DNA from: Lunularia cruciata
Taxonomy: Eukaryota > Streptophyta > Marchantiopsida > Lunulariales > Lunulariaceae
DNA length: 64,000 nucleotides
Direction of reading: 5' to 3'
Assembly (NCBI GenBank): GCA_948567375.1
Contig: OX419759.1
Location: 28,311,493-28,375,492 of the forward strand
Shown: in pieces, positions 22,332 to 35,781 of the stretch
Position numbering within the stretch: the first letter of the stretch is position 1
Layout: every line of letters begins with the position of its first letter
The notes under the pieces: model-generated
What the model was told of the DNA's origin: nothing
Databases searched by the model: none
Seen by the model: the letters and a program-made list of their open reading frames with translations, nothing else
Translations under genes and position numbers: made by a program

Positions 22332-23724
22332 TGGACCACCAAGCATGAAGAAGCATTCCAGAAGTTAAAGCATATGGTGTCTTCAAGACCCATTCTTCAA
22401 CCATATGATCCTCAACTACCTTGTGTGGTTGATTTTGATGCTTCTAACTTTGCAATTGGAGCTGTGCTGCAACAAGAATTCCCAAATGGACTCCATCCCA
22501 TTGCTTTTTTGTCTTGCTAACTCAATACGGCTGAACGAAACTACTTTGCTTGAGATCAAGAACAACTTGCAATGGTATATGCCACCAAGGTATGGAGGCA
22601 TTAACTCTTGGGGAAACAAGTGACCATGCAAACTAATCACAAACCATTGTTGTAGACCTTACACTTGGAACACATGAAAAGTCAACATCATTGATGGGAG
22701 GAACAACTCCAACTGTATGACATCAAACTTGAGTACAAACCAGGTCGGTTCCATGTCATCCTTGATGCTTTATCACGATGACCTGATTTGAAGTCTAGAC
22801 AAGACCAGCAACCAGAAGCCGAGTGGACTCCTTCAACCACTCACCGTTCCATCCGCTTGCTGGGAGCATGTGAGCTTGGATCTTATCACATCCTTGCCAA
22901 AGACAAAACAAGGACACACCGCAATCGTGGTGTTTGGGGATAAGCTTAGTAAGCAAATCCACTTGGCACCAACCTGTAATATTATGGATGCTCCAAACTT
23001 AGCGCAAATCTACTTCAACATTGTCTTCAAGCATCATGGGATGCCACGTGTACTCATCTTTGATCGTGATCCTTGATTTACCGGGAAGTTTTTGCAAGCA
23101 CTCTTCTAGATAGTTGGCACCAAGCTTGCTTTGTCCATAGCCTATCATCCTCAAATTGATGGACAAAGCAAACGTGCAAATTGTACATTGGAGGATATGT
23201 TGCGTGCCTTTGTCAATGTCCACCATACCAATTGGGATGCATGTCTTGCAGCTACAGAATTTGCCTACAACAATTCCAAATAGGCAAGCACCGGATTTTC
23301 TCCTTTCTTTCTCAATTTTGGCCAAAATCCGCTTGTTCCCGATTCTCTTCTTGCTCCACCTCCATCTTTGGTTCCTCATACTTCCACATTCTTGACCACT
23401 ATATCCCAATCTCTCCAACAAGCCAAGTCTCACCTCCTTGTTAGTCAAAATCACCAAAAAAAAATATGTGGACCACCATCGTCGTGATCTCACCTTTGAA
23501 GTCGGTAATAAAGTCATGTTATCCTCTAGTAACCTCCCTCTCCTCCTTGATACCCAAGTTTGTAAACTTACCCTTAATTGGATAGGACCCTTTGATATCA
23601 CCCAAATTGTCTCTCTTGTTGCTTATCAACTTGCCTTGCCTTGTCATATGCATATCCATCCTATCTTTCATGTTTCCAAGTTGAAACCCTTTTTTCCTAA
23701 CCCATCTTCCTTTTCCTCTTGAGT
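22332..23724 (+). pseudogene. Element B RNase H and integrase relic
   Basis: RNase H remains near 22420-22700 (DFDASNFAIGAVLQQEF in broken frame). Integrase core begins with MSLDLITSLPKTKQGHTAIV (22870) and the C-terminal region is open at 23438-23722 (HHRRDLTFEVGNKVMLSSSN, IHPIFHVSKLKPFF). Frameshifts and stops inactivate it. Confidence 0.8.
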
Positions 23725-23970
23725 CCCACCTCCCCCTCTTCCTATCCCTATCAATGATCATAAGGAGTACGAAATTGATCGTATCCTTGCATGTCGCCAT
23801 ATTCAACAAGGCCGTTGCCAACATACAACATACAAGGTCCTTTGGAAAGGGTATCCCCTTCATGATGCTACATGGGAACCTCTTTTTCACCTCCAGAATG
23901 CACAAACGGCCATCCAGGACTTTGAAGCTTCATTGCAACAAGGACGTCACCAACTAGCGGCGGGAGAATA
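23725..23970 (+). pseudogene. Element B chromodomain
   Basis: Plus-strand reading gives YEIDRILACRHIQQGRCQ and YKVLWKGYPLHDATWEPL, a chromodomain with its aromatic cage region. Chromodomains bind methylated histone tails and guide chromovirus insertion. The reading runs to the LTR start (EYVTIWS). Confidence 0.8.
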
Positions 23971-24396
23971 TGTAACAATATGGAGTTTAGCAACAAAGTT
24001 AGTTGGGCTTACGAAGTAGCACATAAGACAAATTAGCCGAGAATATTACAGAAGTACCTAGAAAGCTTCTTGGGAAGCTTCCAAACTAGCTTAGCTTGCA
24101 CCTCAAGTAAGTAGCTTCTAGAAGGAAGCTTCTAGAAGCTTCAAACTAGCTTAACTTGCACGCCAAGTAGGCGGCTTCTAGAAGGAAGCTTCTTGAGAAG
24201 CTTCCTAGTTAACTTGGCTTGCACTCCAAGAAAGCGGTTTGAGGAAGCTTCTTGAGAAGATTCTCAAAGGCCTTGTATGCTACCTATAAATACCAAAGCT
24301 AAAGCTCATGCTAGGCATTTGGAGTTTTCCCTCATTCAAGTGTCCCAATGTGAGTTTCCATTCTCCTATTTCTCTCCTCAGATTCGGTCTTTTACA
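23971..24396 (+). repeat. 3' LTR of element B
   Basis: TGTAACAATATGG to TCTTTTACA, with TG...CA ends. TATA box CTATAAATA is at 24283-24291. The upstream part is packed with GAAGCTTC palindromes. Confidence 0.9.
24060..24265 (+). promoter_or_regulatory. Array of heat-shock-element motifs in element B LTR
   Basis: GAAGCTTCTAGAAGCTTC at 24125-24142 is four perfectly phased GAA/TTC pentamers. Further partial sites lie at 24066-24081, 24173-24203 and 24243-24262. The array ends about 20 bp before the TATA box. Heat-responsive LTRs with such sites are known in plants (ONSEN of Arabidopsis); heat activation here is inferred. Confidence 0.65.
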
Positions 24397-25792
24397 CAAT
24401 GTCCTTGTTGTGAAGTTGTTGCTCAAAAGATTGCACTAATAGTGGTGCATGGATCAAGTTGGTTGTTGGCTCTTAATTTGCCTCATAGAATGGTTATCCT
24501 TTCCAACGTACAAGATATGTCACATGTGGATGGTAGGTACCACAAATGCATTTTTGGAGAATGCATTTGACTTCATATTCCTCCATGCCATCAATGAGTG
24601 TTAGACAAGACTTAACTTCTTGTATGGAAGGAAAGTGGAGTGGTGAGGGTGCATATCTACATAGTAAGGAAACATGGAGCACCAAATAGATCTTCATGTG
24701 TAGCGATAGCTTGAGTTGATAGACCACTACACTAATTTGATGTAGGATGGGAAAAGGCCTAATAAAATGAGGTCTAAGCTTAAAAAGGCCAATTAATGTG
24801 AGGTTGGTTATGGACAGCCAGACTAAATCCTCAACACTAAACTCCATGTGCTTATAATGTGCAGCTGCATATTGTTTCTATTGATTTTGGGTGATCTATA
24901 ACTTGTGCTTGGCATTCTCTACACTCTATTGGATTTTAGAAACAAAAGTGTTGACAATGTCAACCTTTGTAGCCATTGGGTGGATCTTTACCAAACTTGA
25001 AGGTGTGAAAGTATGCTTTCCATACATGAGGAAGAATGGTGTGACCTATGTAGATGCATGAACTAAATTGTTATAGGCAAATTCCACCAGTGGAAGTAAG
25101 GTGTCCCACTTTTCTTGCTCATCTAAGGTAAAGCTCCAAAGCATGTCCTCAATAATGCAATAAGCATACTCTATTTTTCCAGTGGTTTTTGGACGGTCTA
25201 TGATAGGCATGGTCAATTTGGTTTTGAAGATGTCAAAGGGTGTAGTCTAAAACAAACTAGTGAATTGAGTGCCCCGATCGATGATGAACACTCAAGATAA
25301 GCCATGGTGAGAAAAGACTATAGCTAAGTACAATTGATTTAATTGTGGAGAAATCACATCCTTGGTCATAGGATGCACCTGAATCATTTTGTTGAGTTGG
25401 TCTACAAAGACTACAATGGAGTCAAATCCTAATGTTCTTGGACAATTCACAAACTAGATCCATGATGACTTGTTCCCAATGTTGTGTAGGAGTAGGGAAG
25501 GGTTGAAGGAGTCTTGTGGGAGTCTGATTGGAGGTTTTATTTTGTTGATAAAGTAGGTAGCTTAGAACATACTCCATCATATTGTTGCTCATCTTGGGCC
25601 AATAATAATGAAATTTGAGTGTATCTAAGGTCTTGTCCATTCCAATGTGACCTGCAATGGTGGAATCATGACATTCCAATAGGGTGGTGCTTTTTAGGTC
25701 TAGGGCATTTGAGATCAATAATTTACCATCATGAAAAGTGAGTCCTTGAGTATTGGTTATCCCTTTGGATGATTGAGCTCCTATAATCTATG
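24397..25792 (-). pseudogene. Element H integrase and chromodomain relic
   Basis: The minus strand shows a chromodomain (MEEYEVKCILQKCICG, TYLVRWKG, near 24500-24600) preceded by the integrase tail (FSVEDLVWLSITNLTLIG, IYLVLHVSLL). The integrase zinc domain is at 25422-25718 (LLECHDSTIAGHIGMDKTL, FHYYWPKMSNNM). Broken by many stops; matches element D at 30924-32300. Confidence 0.8.
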
Positions 25793-26251
25793 TGTAAAAT
25801 ATCAAGACCACCTGAGGTGTTTTTCCTTACCCGATACAACAAATGAGAGAAATAAGAGAATGGAAGATCACATTGGGACATTTGAGTATGGGAAACTCCA
25901 AATGTGTAGCATGAGCTTCAACTTTGGTATTTATAGAGAGCATACAAGGCTCTTGAGAAGCCTCTCAAGAAGCTTTCTTGAGCCTCTTTCTTGGAGTGCA
26001 AGCCAAGATAACCGAGAAGTTTCTCAAGAAGATTCCTTTTAAAAGTCGCCTACTTGGTGTGCAAGCTAAGTTAGTTGGAAGCTTCTAGAGGCTTCCTTCT
26101 AGAAACTACCTACTTGGGGTGCAAGCTAAGCTATTCTAAGAAGCTTCTTGGGAAGCTTCTTAGATACTTCTAGAATATTCTAGGTTTATTTGGCCTATTT
26201 GCTACTTTGTTAGTCCAAACTAACTTCATCGCTAAACTCCATATTGTTACA
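25793..26251 (-). repeat. 3' LTR of element C
   Basis: TGTAAAATATC to ATTGTTACA. Related to the LTRs of A and B, including the TTCTAGAATATTC heat-shock-element-like motif and GAAGCTTC palindromes. Confidence 0.9.
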
Positions 26252-29200
26252 TACTCTCCCATTGCTAGTTGGTGACTTCCTCCTCGACAATGAAGCTTCA
26301 AACTCCTTGATGGCCATTTGTGCATTTTGGAGATGAGAAAGAGGTTCCCATGTAGCATCATGAAGGGGATACCTTTTCAAAGGACCTTGTACTTCGTATG
26401 TTGTTGGCGGCCTTGTTGGATGTGGCTACGTGCAAGAATACGATCAACTTTGTACTCCTTATTATCATTGATAGGGACAGGAGGAAGAGGAGGTTGGACA
26501 CAAGAGGAAAACGGAGATAGGTTAGGAACAAAGGGTTTCAACTTGGAAATATGAAAGATAGGGTAGATGCACATATGACAAGGCAAGGCAAGTCAATAAG
26601 CAACAAGAGAGATGATTTGGGTGAGATCAAAGGGTCCTATCTAATTAGAGGTGAGTTTATGAACTTGGGTATCAAGTGGGAGGTGTAGGTTACTAGAGGA
26701 GAGTATGACCTTATCAACAACTTGAAAGGTGAGATCACGACAATGGTGGTCCGCATATTTTTTTGACAATTTTGAGCAACAAGGAGATGATATTTGGCTT
26801 GTTGGAGGGATTGGGATATGGTGGTCAAGAAGGTGGATGTATGAAGGACATGAGATAGAGGAGGAGCAAGAAGGGACTCTAAAACAAGTGGATCTTGGCC
26901 AAAATTGAGGAATAAAGGAGAGAATCCGATGCTTGCACATTTGGAATTATTGTATGCATATTCCACAGCTACAAGACATTCATCCCAATTGGTATGGTGG
27001 ATGTTGATGAAGGCACAAAGCATATCTTCCAAGGTGCAGTTTGCACATTCAGTTTGTCCATCAGTTTGAAGATGATAGGCCATGGACAAAGCAAGCTTGG
27101 TGCTAAGTATTTGGAAGAGTGCTTGCCAAAATTTCCCAATAAATCAAGGATGAGTATGTGAGGCATCCCATGATGCTTGAAGATAATGTTGAAGTAGATC
27201 TGCACCAATGTTGGAGCATCCATAGTATCAACAATTGGTGTTAAATGGATTTGCTTACTAAACTTATCCACAAACACCACAATTGCTATGTTACCTTGCT
27301 TTGTCCTAGGCAAGGATGTGATGAGATCCAAGCTCATGTGTTCCCATTGAGAAAAAGGAATGGGAAGTGGTTGAGGAGTCTACTTGGTTTTTGGTTGTTG
27401 GCCTTGTTGCATTGGCAGCTCTTACATGATTGAACAAACTCTCAAACATCTTGTGTCATGTTGGGCCACAACCATTGGCGTTGGAGAGTACTCAAGATCT
27501 TGTCCACACCCATGTGACCAGCGATTGGTAAATCATGGGCTTCTTGGAAGTGCACAAGTGGGAGATTACCCTTGGTTGGAACATAAATCTGGTTCTCACA
27601 AAATAAAAAGCCTTCCTTGTAGGAGAGGCGTTGTACTCACAAAACTCACATGCAACAAGACAACCTTGTACCATCTGAAAGAAAGGATCTTGTTGTAGAG
27701 CTATCTTGAACTCAATTTGGACTTTGGAGTCAATTGATACCGTTGTAATTGCTGCTATGATGAGAGGACGAGATTTCAAATCAGGTCATTGTGATAGAGC
27801 ATCAGGGATGACATGGAACTGATTGTGTTTGTACTCAAGTTTGATGTCAAACAATTGTAGCTGTTCCTTCTATCAATGATGTTTGCTCTTCATGTGTTCC
27901 AAGTGTAAGGTCTGCAACAATGGTTTATGATCAATTTGCATGATCACTTGTTTCCCCAATAGATAATGCTTCCATACCTTGGTGGCATATACCATTGTAA
28001 ATTGTTCCCAATCTTGAATGGAGTAATTCCTTTTAGTTATTTTAGTCGGCAAGACACAAAGGCAATGAGATGCAATCCATATGGGAATTCCTACTACAAC
28101 ATTGCTACAATTGCAAAGTTAGAAGCATCAAAATCAACCACACAAGGTATTTGAGGATCAAATGGTTGAAAATATGTCTTGAAGACACCATATGTGTTAG
28201 CTTATGGAATGCTTCTTTGTGCTTGGTAGTCCATTGAAAACTCAAGTTTCTCCCCAAGAGATCAGTCAATGGTTCAATCCCATGGGCATAATAGTGGATG
28301 AATCGTCGGTAAAAACAAGCCAATACATTAAATTCCCATATTTCTCTAGCATCCTTTGGAGTAGTCCAATTAGTAATGGCCTTGATTTTCTCTTCTTCCA
28401 TCTTGATCCCCTCCAAAGAGATCTTGTGACCCAAGAAGATAACTTCCTTCTGCCAAAAGACACACTTTGACCTCTTGCAGTAAAATTTCCATTATCGTAG
28501 TCATCTTAGGACTTCTTGTAATTGCTTCATGTGTTCTAACATTGTCTTACTATAGATTAAGATATCATCTAAGAACACCACCATGTACCGATCTAATAGT
28601 CTATCTAACACTTGATGCATCTAATCCATGAAGACTATTGGAGCATTAGTGAGCCCAAAAGGTAGAACTCTCCACTCAAAATGCCCATACCTTGTGCAAA
28701 AGGTAGTCTTTTGCATATTCTCCCTATCAATGGGGATTTGCCAATAGCCGCTGCAAAGATACAACTTTGAGAAGTACCGTGCTCCACTCAATTGATCAAA
28801 CAAGTTATCAATTCAAGACAAGGATATGCATTCTTCATTGTTGAGACCTTGGTAGTCAATACAAAAACAAAGTCCTCCAATTCTTCTTTGGAACAAATAG
28901 TACCAGTGCTCCCCAAGGAGATGTACTATGTTGTATGAAATCCTTCTCCAACAACTCCGTAAGTGTTGTTCGCAACTCGTCCAACTAATTTGGTGAGAGC
29001 TAATAGATTGGTCTACTCATTGGAGTACTTCCTAGCAACAACTCAATCTTGAAGAGCATACCACAATCAGAGGGTAATCCTTTTGGCAGATCATCCAAAA
29101 ACACATCCACAAACTCCTAAAATAATTGATCAACCATTGCTTGATGAGGTTTTGACTTTCCTCAGATTCTCCTTGTGCAATTGGCTTGATCTACACCATG

Positions 29201-30185
29201 AAAATAGACTTATCCTCCTCCAAAGCTTGCTCTATGGCTGCTTCACTAATAAACTTTGCATCTAGGGACTCATCTCCCTTCAAAGCTTACTCCATGTTTG
29301 CTTTCTAGACAAACTTCCCATCTTGGGACTCATCTCCCTTCAAAGTTTGCTCTATGGCTACCTTCCCAAAAAATTTCCCATCTTAAGACTAACTATTCTT
29401 AGGCGTCTTACTCACAAGTGCCAGACAATCTAATCAAAAATTCTTACCTTGGTGTTGTAACTTGAATTTGTTGTCGGTTCCAATCAAATTGAACCTTATG
29501 ACGTTCAAGCCAAAATAAATCTAGAATGACATCATAGTATAGAGGTGACACTACAAACCTCATACACTCTAAATACTATTTCCCAATCTTGAAGATAATA
29601 GGAAGCAAGGTACAAAATGCAGACCCCTTTCTACCATCCACCATCATCAATCTACTTTCAATTACTGGCTTGATATGAATATGTAATTCCTTTGCTAGTT
29701 GCATGGACAAGCAATTTTTTGAACTTCTTTAATCAACCAAAATCTTACAACCACAATCAAATATTATACCTTGAAAGTGAAGCAAACTTGCATAGGTCAA
29801 GCCTTTGATCCTATTGGAACTAATCAAGTTCACAACAAGTTGCTCAAAATCTCCTACTAGGATTCCTCATTTCCTTGATCATTTTGCTCCACAAATTCCA
29901 TCTAGGTGACTTGTCAAGATTGCTCATTCTTGAGTGGACATTCAACAATGTGATGTCCAATTTGGCAACAATAGAAACAACCACCATTTTGTTGTATTTT
30001 TTCTCTATTGATAATACCAAGTGGTCTTTGTTCAATGGCATCAATCTCCATTGGTGTTGGCTCCTCTACCCATGTGTAGTGTATTAGTAGGTTCTGTGGA
30101 GGTCAAGGTCAAGACCAAGTTGTTGCAACCAAGGAATCAAAGTGTTTGGCCAACTACATGGCTTCCTCCAAGTGTTATGGCTCTT
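26252..30185 (-). pseudogene. Element C pol and gag C-terminus relic
   Basis: In minus-strand order: chromodomain (YKVDRILARSHIQQGRQQH, about 26380-26470), integrase core (MSMAYHLQTDGQTE, 26637-27089; MSLDLITSLPRTKQGN, 26969-27337), RNase H (about 27490-28150), RT (28105-28803, [26 protein letters not shown]), protease (about 29083-29800) and the gag knuckle region (29844-30185). Frames are heavily broken. Confidence 0.82.
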
Positions 30186-30910
30186 TGTAATACTCCAAGG
30201 ACAAGAGAAGAGAGAAAACAAAGATTACACACTCAACATTCAATGCTCCAAAGGAGCACCTTCTCTTTATTACATAGACAAAGAGGATCTCTTCCAAGGA
30301 AGCTCCACCATAGGATTAGGCACACAGATAGGTGACATGTTAGCACGCTCCACCCTTGGATTACTTACTTGGATGGGTGACATGTTGGTCTAGGTCCTAT
30401 CTGGTTGGTCAAACAAGCTTTGACCACAAGAAATCTTTTAAGGAATCTTCTTGTAGGAGTCTCAAAATCATGTAAGGTGCCATTGGAAAGCTCTCAATGA
30501 GACAAACAAGGGATGAGGGAAAGGCTAACCTGTCCTTATTGGGTAAGCCAATTGCACATTTTTTAGGCCTAATTCATCCGTTTAGGCCTCCAAAATTGCC
30601 TTCAAAGATTTCAGGCATATTTTGGTTCCTACTCTATTAGTAGAAGTCCCTTTTTGGTGATTTGATATGTTTAGTCCATCATGTGTAACATCCTTCTAGA
30701 TGTTACCAAACCAATTCTCACCTTTAAATCATATGTCTAGCTATTGGTTCTAAGGTTCTCAAGTTTATTTTGGTTTCTGCTCTATTAGTAAAAATACTCT
30801 TTTGGTGAGACTTCTATCTGATCTATTTTGACCATCATGTAAAACATCATTCTAGATGTTACCAAACCAAATTTTACATCTAGATGATATGGCTAGCTCT
30901 TGGTATTATA
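30186..30910 (-). repeat. 3' LTR of element D
   Basis: TGTAATACTCC to GGTATTATA. The terminal CA has changed to TA compared with the partner at 43843-44574. Confidence 0.88.
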
Positions 30911-33900
30911 GACCTCTCTCCTTTTAAGACGTAACGTCCTTGTTATGCAATTGTTGCTCAAATGCTTGCACCAACACCAGTGCATGTGTCAAATTGGCAG
31001 CGAGGTCCCATGTTGCTTCATAGTAGGGGTAACCTTTCCACTGTACTATATAGTCCACCCACGGATGGCAAGTACCACGCATGCATTTTTGGAGAATATG
31101 CTCCACTTCATATTCCTCTGTGCCATCAATGAGTGTCGGACAACGTCAAATATCTTGTGTGGAATGACCCTAGCCTGATTGGGAGGCATATCTTCATAGT
31201 AAGGAAACATGGAACACAAGATGGATCTTCATGTGTGGTGGTAGCTCAAGGTGATAAGCCACAACACCAACGCGACAAAGAATTGAGAAAGGCCCAATAA
31301 AATGAAGTTTGAGCTTACAAGGTCCAACTAATGTGAGGTTGGTTGTCGATAAACACACTTGATCCCCAATATTTAACTCCATGTGCCTACGGTGTGCATC
31401 AACATACTGCTTCTGTCAATTTTGTGCAATCTATAATTTGTGCTTGGTGCTCTACACACCGTGTTGGATTTTAGAAACAAATGTGTTGACTGCATTGACA
31501 TTGGTAGCCACTGGACGGATCTTCATCAAGCTAGAAGGTGTGAAGGGATGCTCACCATACATGAGGAAGAATGGAGTGACCTGGGTGGATGCATTCACTG
31601 AATTGTTGTAAGTGAATTCCACCAACAAGAGTAGGGTGTCTCACCTCTCTTGCTCTTCTAAGATGAAGTCGTGTAACATGTCTTCAATCGTGTGATTAGC
31701 TTGCTCTGTTTGGCCATTTTTTTGTAGGTGGTAAGTTGTGGACATGGCCAACTTGGTTTTGAAGAAATCAAAGAGTGTTTGCCAAAACAAATTGATGAAT
31801 TGAGTACCTCTATTAGTGATAAGTACTCTAGACAAGCCATGGTGAGAGAAGACTGCATCTAAGTATAATTGAGCTAGTTGTGGAGCGGTCACATCCTTGG
31901 TGGTAGGGCGTACATGAATCATTTTGCTGAGCCGGTCTACAAAGACCATGATGGAGTCAAACCCTGAGGTGGTCTTGGGTAATTCACAAACAAGGTCCAT
32001 ACTCACTTGTTCCCAACATTGGGTAGGCATGGGGAGAGGTTGAAGGACCCCTACAGGAGCTTGATTAGAAGCTTTGTTCTATTGACAAAGTAGGCAGCTG
32101 TGCACGTAGTCCATCACGTCGTTGCTCATCTTGGGCCAATAGTAATGGCATTGGACTGCATCCAAGGTCTTATCCACTCCGGCATGACCTGCAATAGCCA
32201 AATCATGACATTCCGCTAGAATAGAAGTGCGTAATTCTCGGACATTTGGGATCCATAATTTGCCATCATGAAAGGTGAGTCCTTGGGTGCTGGTGACGCC
32301 TTTGGATGATTGCGCTTCTACAATTTGCATATCAGTTTTTGTAGCAGCTAGAATCTTTGGCCAAAATTCAAGGTTAATCTTAACTTCTACCACCAAGTTG
32401 TTTGCCATTGGCATGCAGGTGAATGCATTTGCAAGTTGCTTCTTACCTTCCACATAGGTGATTGACATGTTGAAGTGTTGTTTCCACTCTGCCCACCAAA
32501 TCTGGCAATGAGATAGATCTTTTTGCGTCTCAAGGTAGACTAGAGGTTTGTGGTCTGTCTCTACTACAAATGCCTTCTTGCCCAAATCGTGCTTCTAATG
32601 CTTGGTTGCAAGAACAATGGCCAGCTCTTCTCATTTTGTGGTATGGTAGTTGTGCTCTGCCGGTAACAACTTTCAAGAGAAATATGCAATTGGATGCCAT
32701 CCGTCTTGCCACTCTTGTTGTAGCACTGCTCCTATTGCTACGCCTAATGCATTTGTAGCCAACTTGATTGGTCGTTTTGGGTCATACCACTTCAAGATTG
32801 GTGCAAGAAGAAAGATGGCTTTCAATTCTTGAAAGACCAACTCTTGTGTGGTTCCCTATGTCCACTTCTTCCCCTTGCCAAGTAGTGCCATTAAAGGCTA
32901 TACAACCTTGGAGAATTCCTTGACAAATCTACTATAGAATCCCGTCAACCCCAAGAAGCTCTTGAGTTGAGTCTGATCTTCTGGGGCACGCCATTTTTGA
33001 ATGACCTCTATTTTATCTATCAATACTTGAATACCCTCTTCACTTACTCTATGCCCCAAGTAGTCTACTTCAAACTTGCCAAACTCGCACTTCAAGATTT
33101 TGGCATATAATTGATTTTGTCTTAGAATCTCGAGGATCTCTTGTAGATGTTGTTTGTGTTCTGTCATCATGCTACTTTATACTTAGATATTGTCCAAGAA
33201 GACAATAACAAACTTATCCAAGTATGGACAAAATATGTCATTCATTAGACTCATGAAAGTGGCAGGTGCATTGGTGAGGCCAAAAGGCATCACAAGATAC
33301 TCGAAGTGGCCATACCTGGTTCAAAAGGCAGTTTTGTACACATCCTCCTCTGCAATTTGGATTTGATTGTAACCGCTCCACAAGTCCAATTTGGTGAAGT
33401 ATCTTACTCCATGGAGTTGATCAAACAGGTCATCCATGCGAGGTAAGGAGTATTTGTTCTTCATTGTTTGCTGATTGAGACCTTGATAGTCAATGCACAT
33501 GCACATTGTACCATCCTACTTCTTCAAAAACAATACAGGAGCCCCATATGTTGATATGCCAGGTTGGATGAACCCCTTCTACAACATCTCCTCAATTTGA
33601 GTCTTACACTCCTCCAACTCATGAGGTGATAGGCAATATGGGGCCTTACAATGAGGTGTCTTCCCCAAGAGTGTCAATTTTATGATCTACTCTCCTTTTT
33701 GGTGGCAATCTTGAGGGTATATCATCGAGAAAGACATCTTGAAATTCATCTACCATAGCCTTCAATTTCTCAAGAACTTGTCCATCAAGTTGTGCACTTT
33801 GGACTTCTCTTATTAGACCCATGAAACATCTATCGGTCTTACAGACAATTGCCGTCCTTATGACATATAGAGGCAGATCCTGCCTGGGTGATTTTCCTTT

Positions 33901-34152
33901 AACCCCAATGATTGACCATTGGTGGGTTCTCACTACTTTCTTTCTCCAATCTACCATAGGGTTGTAGCGCTCCATCCATGGCATGCCTAAGATTGCATCA
34001 TAACGAGCTAATTGTATCACTCGCCACTCAATTGCTTCCTGATATTCTCCTATAGAGAGCGTTACCCGTCTAGGTAATGATTCAATCCTCTCTGTTTGCC
34101 CGTTAGGCAACTCTACTTCTTCACTCCTATCTATCTCTAGATCCATTCCCAA
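30911..34152 (-). pseudogene. Element D pol relic (protease, RT, RNase H, integrase, chromodomain)
   Basis: In minus-strand order from 34152: protease (ARYDAILGMPWMERYNPMV), RT pieces at 33321-33506 ([31 protein letters not shown]) and 32898-33170 (VDYLGHRVSEEGIQV). RNase H/integrase zinc domain at 32079-32585 (ETDHKPLVYL, CHDLAIAGHAGVDKTL), integrase core 31641-32030 (WEQVSMDLVCELPKTTSG), tail 31194-31382 and chromodomain 30924-31106 (MEHILQKCMRGTCHPW, YIVQWKGYPYYEATW). Dead through stops and frameshifts. Confidence 0.85.
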
Positions 34153-35054
34153 TCTTATTGCAACAAAGCAAGATAAGAAATTCTTGGTTGCTTTCGGATC
34201 GATTAATACCTCACTTGATTTCCTTCTAAGACTCCATTCATGACAATCAATTTTGAGGTTGCCTTTTGGGATCTTTGCGCATTAGTCTTCTTCCTTCCCT
34301 TGCTTCTCTTCTTCCTTATTGAGCCAATAAGGCCACGAGGTACATTTACTGGCAATCTTTGTTTTTTGAAGTGATTTCCACCTCCTCCTCTTCAATGTGC
34401 CTCTCCATGTTGTTCAAAGATCGCATGTACAAAGGCCAAGGGCCTTTAGGGAAATAAGTGCAATAGTTGGTACATATGTGCCCAATATGGCCACAATTGT
34501 AAAAACCTCGTTGTTCTCCTTGAGTTCCTTCTCCTCGTGGTACTCCATCTCTTTGTTCTTCTACCCGTCCACGCTTTCCTTGAAGCGGTTGTGCTCCTTG
34601 ATCTTGAAATCAAAGGTTGCCCAATTCCATCAGTACTAGTCCACCCATGTGTAGTAATTCTGCCCGATAATGTTGAGGTAGAACAACTCCTTCACCTCTA
34701 TCCAATGCTCATGCTATTCTCTACGCACAAGCAATGGCTTCAAATACCATACGAGGATTTTACACCATGACTTCTTGGCAAATATGCTCCTTTAACTCTC
34801 TTTTGAAATTGTTGAGAGCCTCTGCTAGACTCATGTTGGTTATTGCGACTTGTAAATCCAGAAATGCCTCCATATACTCTTGTACGCTATTCTTCTATCT
34901 CAATCCCCATAGTCGGGTTTGAGCCATATACACAAAATCCACCAATTGGAAATTCTTCAACAATCTTTCTTGCATTGCTGTCCACATGACCTCCCTTCTC
35001 TCTGCCAACATGGATCATTCCCAAGCATCATACCATGTGAGGGCTTTATTGGTC
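34153..35054 (-). pseudogene. Element D gag, C-terminal part
   Basis: Degenerate gag/protease connector; no long frame remains. It ends at the target duplication GGTC (35051-35054), where element E begins. The equivalent uninterrupted sequence in element H is near 48405-48425. Confidence 0.65.
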
Positions 35055-35733
35055 TGTGAGCCGGCCTGTCTCTCACTTAGGATGAACCTCTGATGGCTAT
35101 TATGGTAGCGCACCATGGACTAAGAAGGCAAGGAACCCGAACTCCATCATACTCCTCCAAGGCTAACACTCCAAGACTCAAGACATTGCTCACTAGAGAA
35201 CTCAATGAGAGAGAGATAGTTGCAAATGAAAAGATGATGAGTACCTCCTCACCCCTTGTTTATATACTTGTGAAATAGTTACGTACCAAAGTTACTAATT
35301 ACCGTAGTAACTCAAGTTACTAGACTAAAAGTCAAGTAAAGTCAAAAAGTAGAAAGGAATATCCATTCACATGGGCATATTCCCCTTATCTTGACCCAAC
35401 CACTAAAGCAAGGATTCCTTCACATGGGCTATCCTTGGACTAAAGAAGAATCCAAAACAAAAAGGCTTGCGGGCCCAAGAGTTCTCAACTCTTTCCCCAA
35501 AGCCAAACACCTAGGAATAATACCAAGTCAACACACTAAAATCCAAAATAGTGGTGCTCATCTTTTCTACTTCCTCTAAAGTAAGGTCCCATCTATCTTA
35601 GCTATGACTAACTTTAGCTAACCATGACTAATATAGAACCATCCTTTATCTCTATATAAATAATATCTCTTAAGTACTTGTAATACCAAGCTAAATATCA
35701 CAATACCACACACATGCACAAATGGATGTTACA
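35055..35733 (-). repeat. 3' LTR of element E
   Basis: TGTGAGCCGG to GGATGTTACA. 679 bp, the same length as its partner, with four transition differences, two of them at CpG sites. Confidence 0.97.
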
Positions 35734-35745
35734 TTTACCCCCGGA
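35734..35745 (-). promoter_or_regulatory. Polypurine-tract-like site of element E
   Basis: The minus strand reads TCCGGGGGTAAA directly before the 3' LTR, the expected place of the plus-strand primer. It is short and interrupted by pyrimidines, so the assignment rests on position. Confidence 0.5.
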
Positions 35746-35781
35746 CTAAGTTTTCACTTTGTCCTCAAAGTGAAGGTCTCT

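Larger units (their letters stand above)
21196..24396 (+). mobile_element. Element B: chromovirus of the A/C family, 5'-truncated, plus strand
   Basis: Starts abruptly at 21196 against the LTR of element A, at a point matching A's protease-RT linker near 9199. It runs through RT, RNase H, integrase and chromodomain to a complete 3' LTR (23971-24396). A and B therefore lie head to head. Gag, most of the protease and the 5' LTR are missing. Confidence 0.88.

Noticed and set aside
24396-24397. Target duplication for element B
   Set aside because: The 5' end of B is missing, so no flanking pair can be compared.
35093-35579. Plus-strand ORFs of 61 and 62 codons repeated identically at 42214-42700
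   Set aside because: They are the same sequence in the two LTRs of element E and antisense to its coding strand, so identity only reflects the recent insertion.
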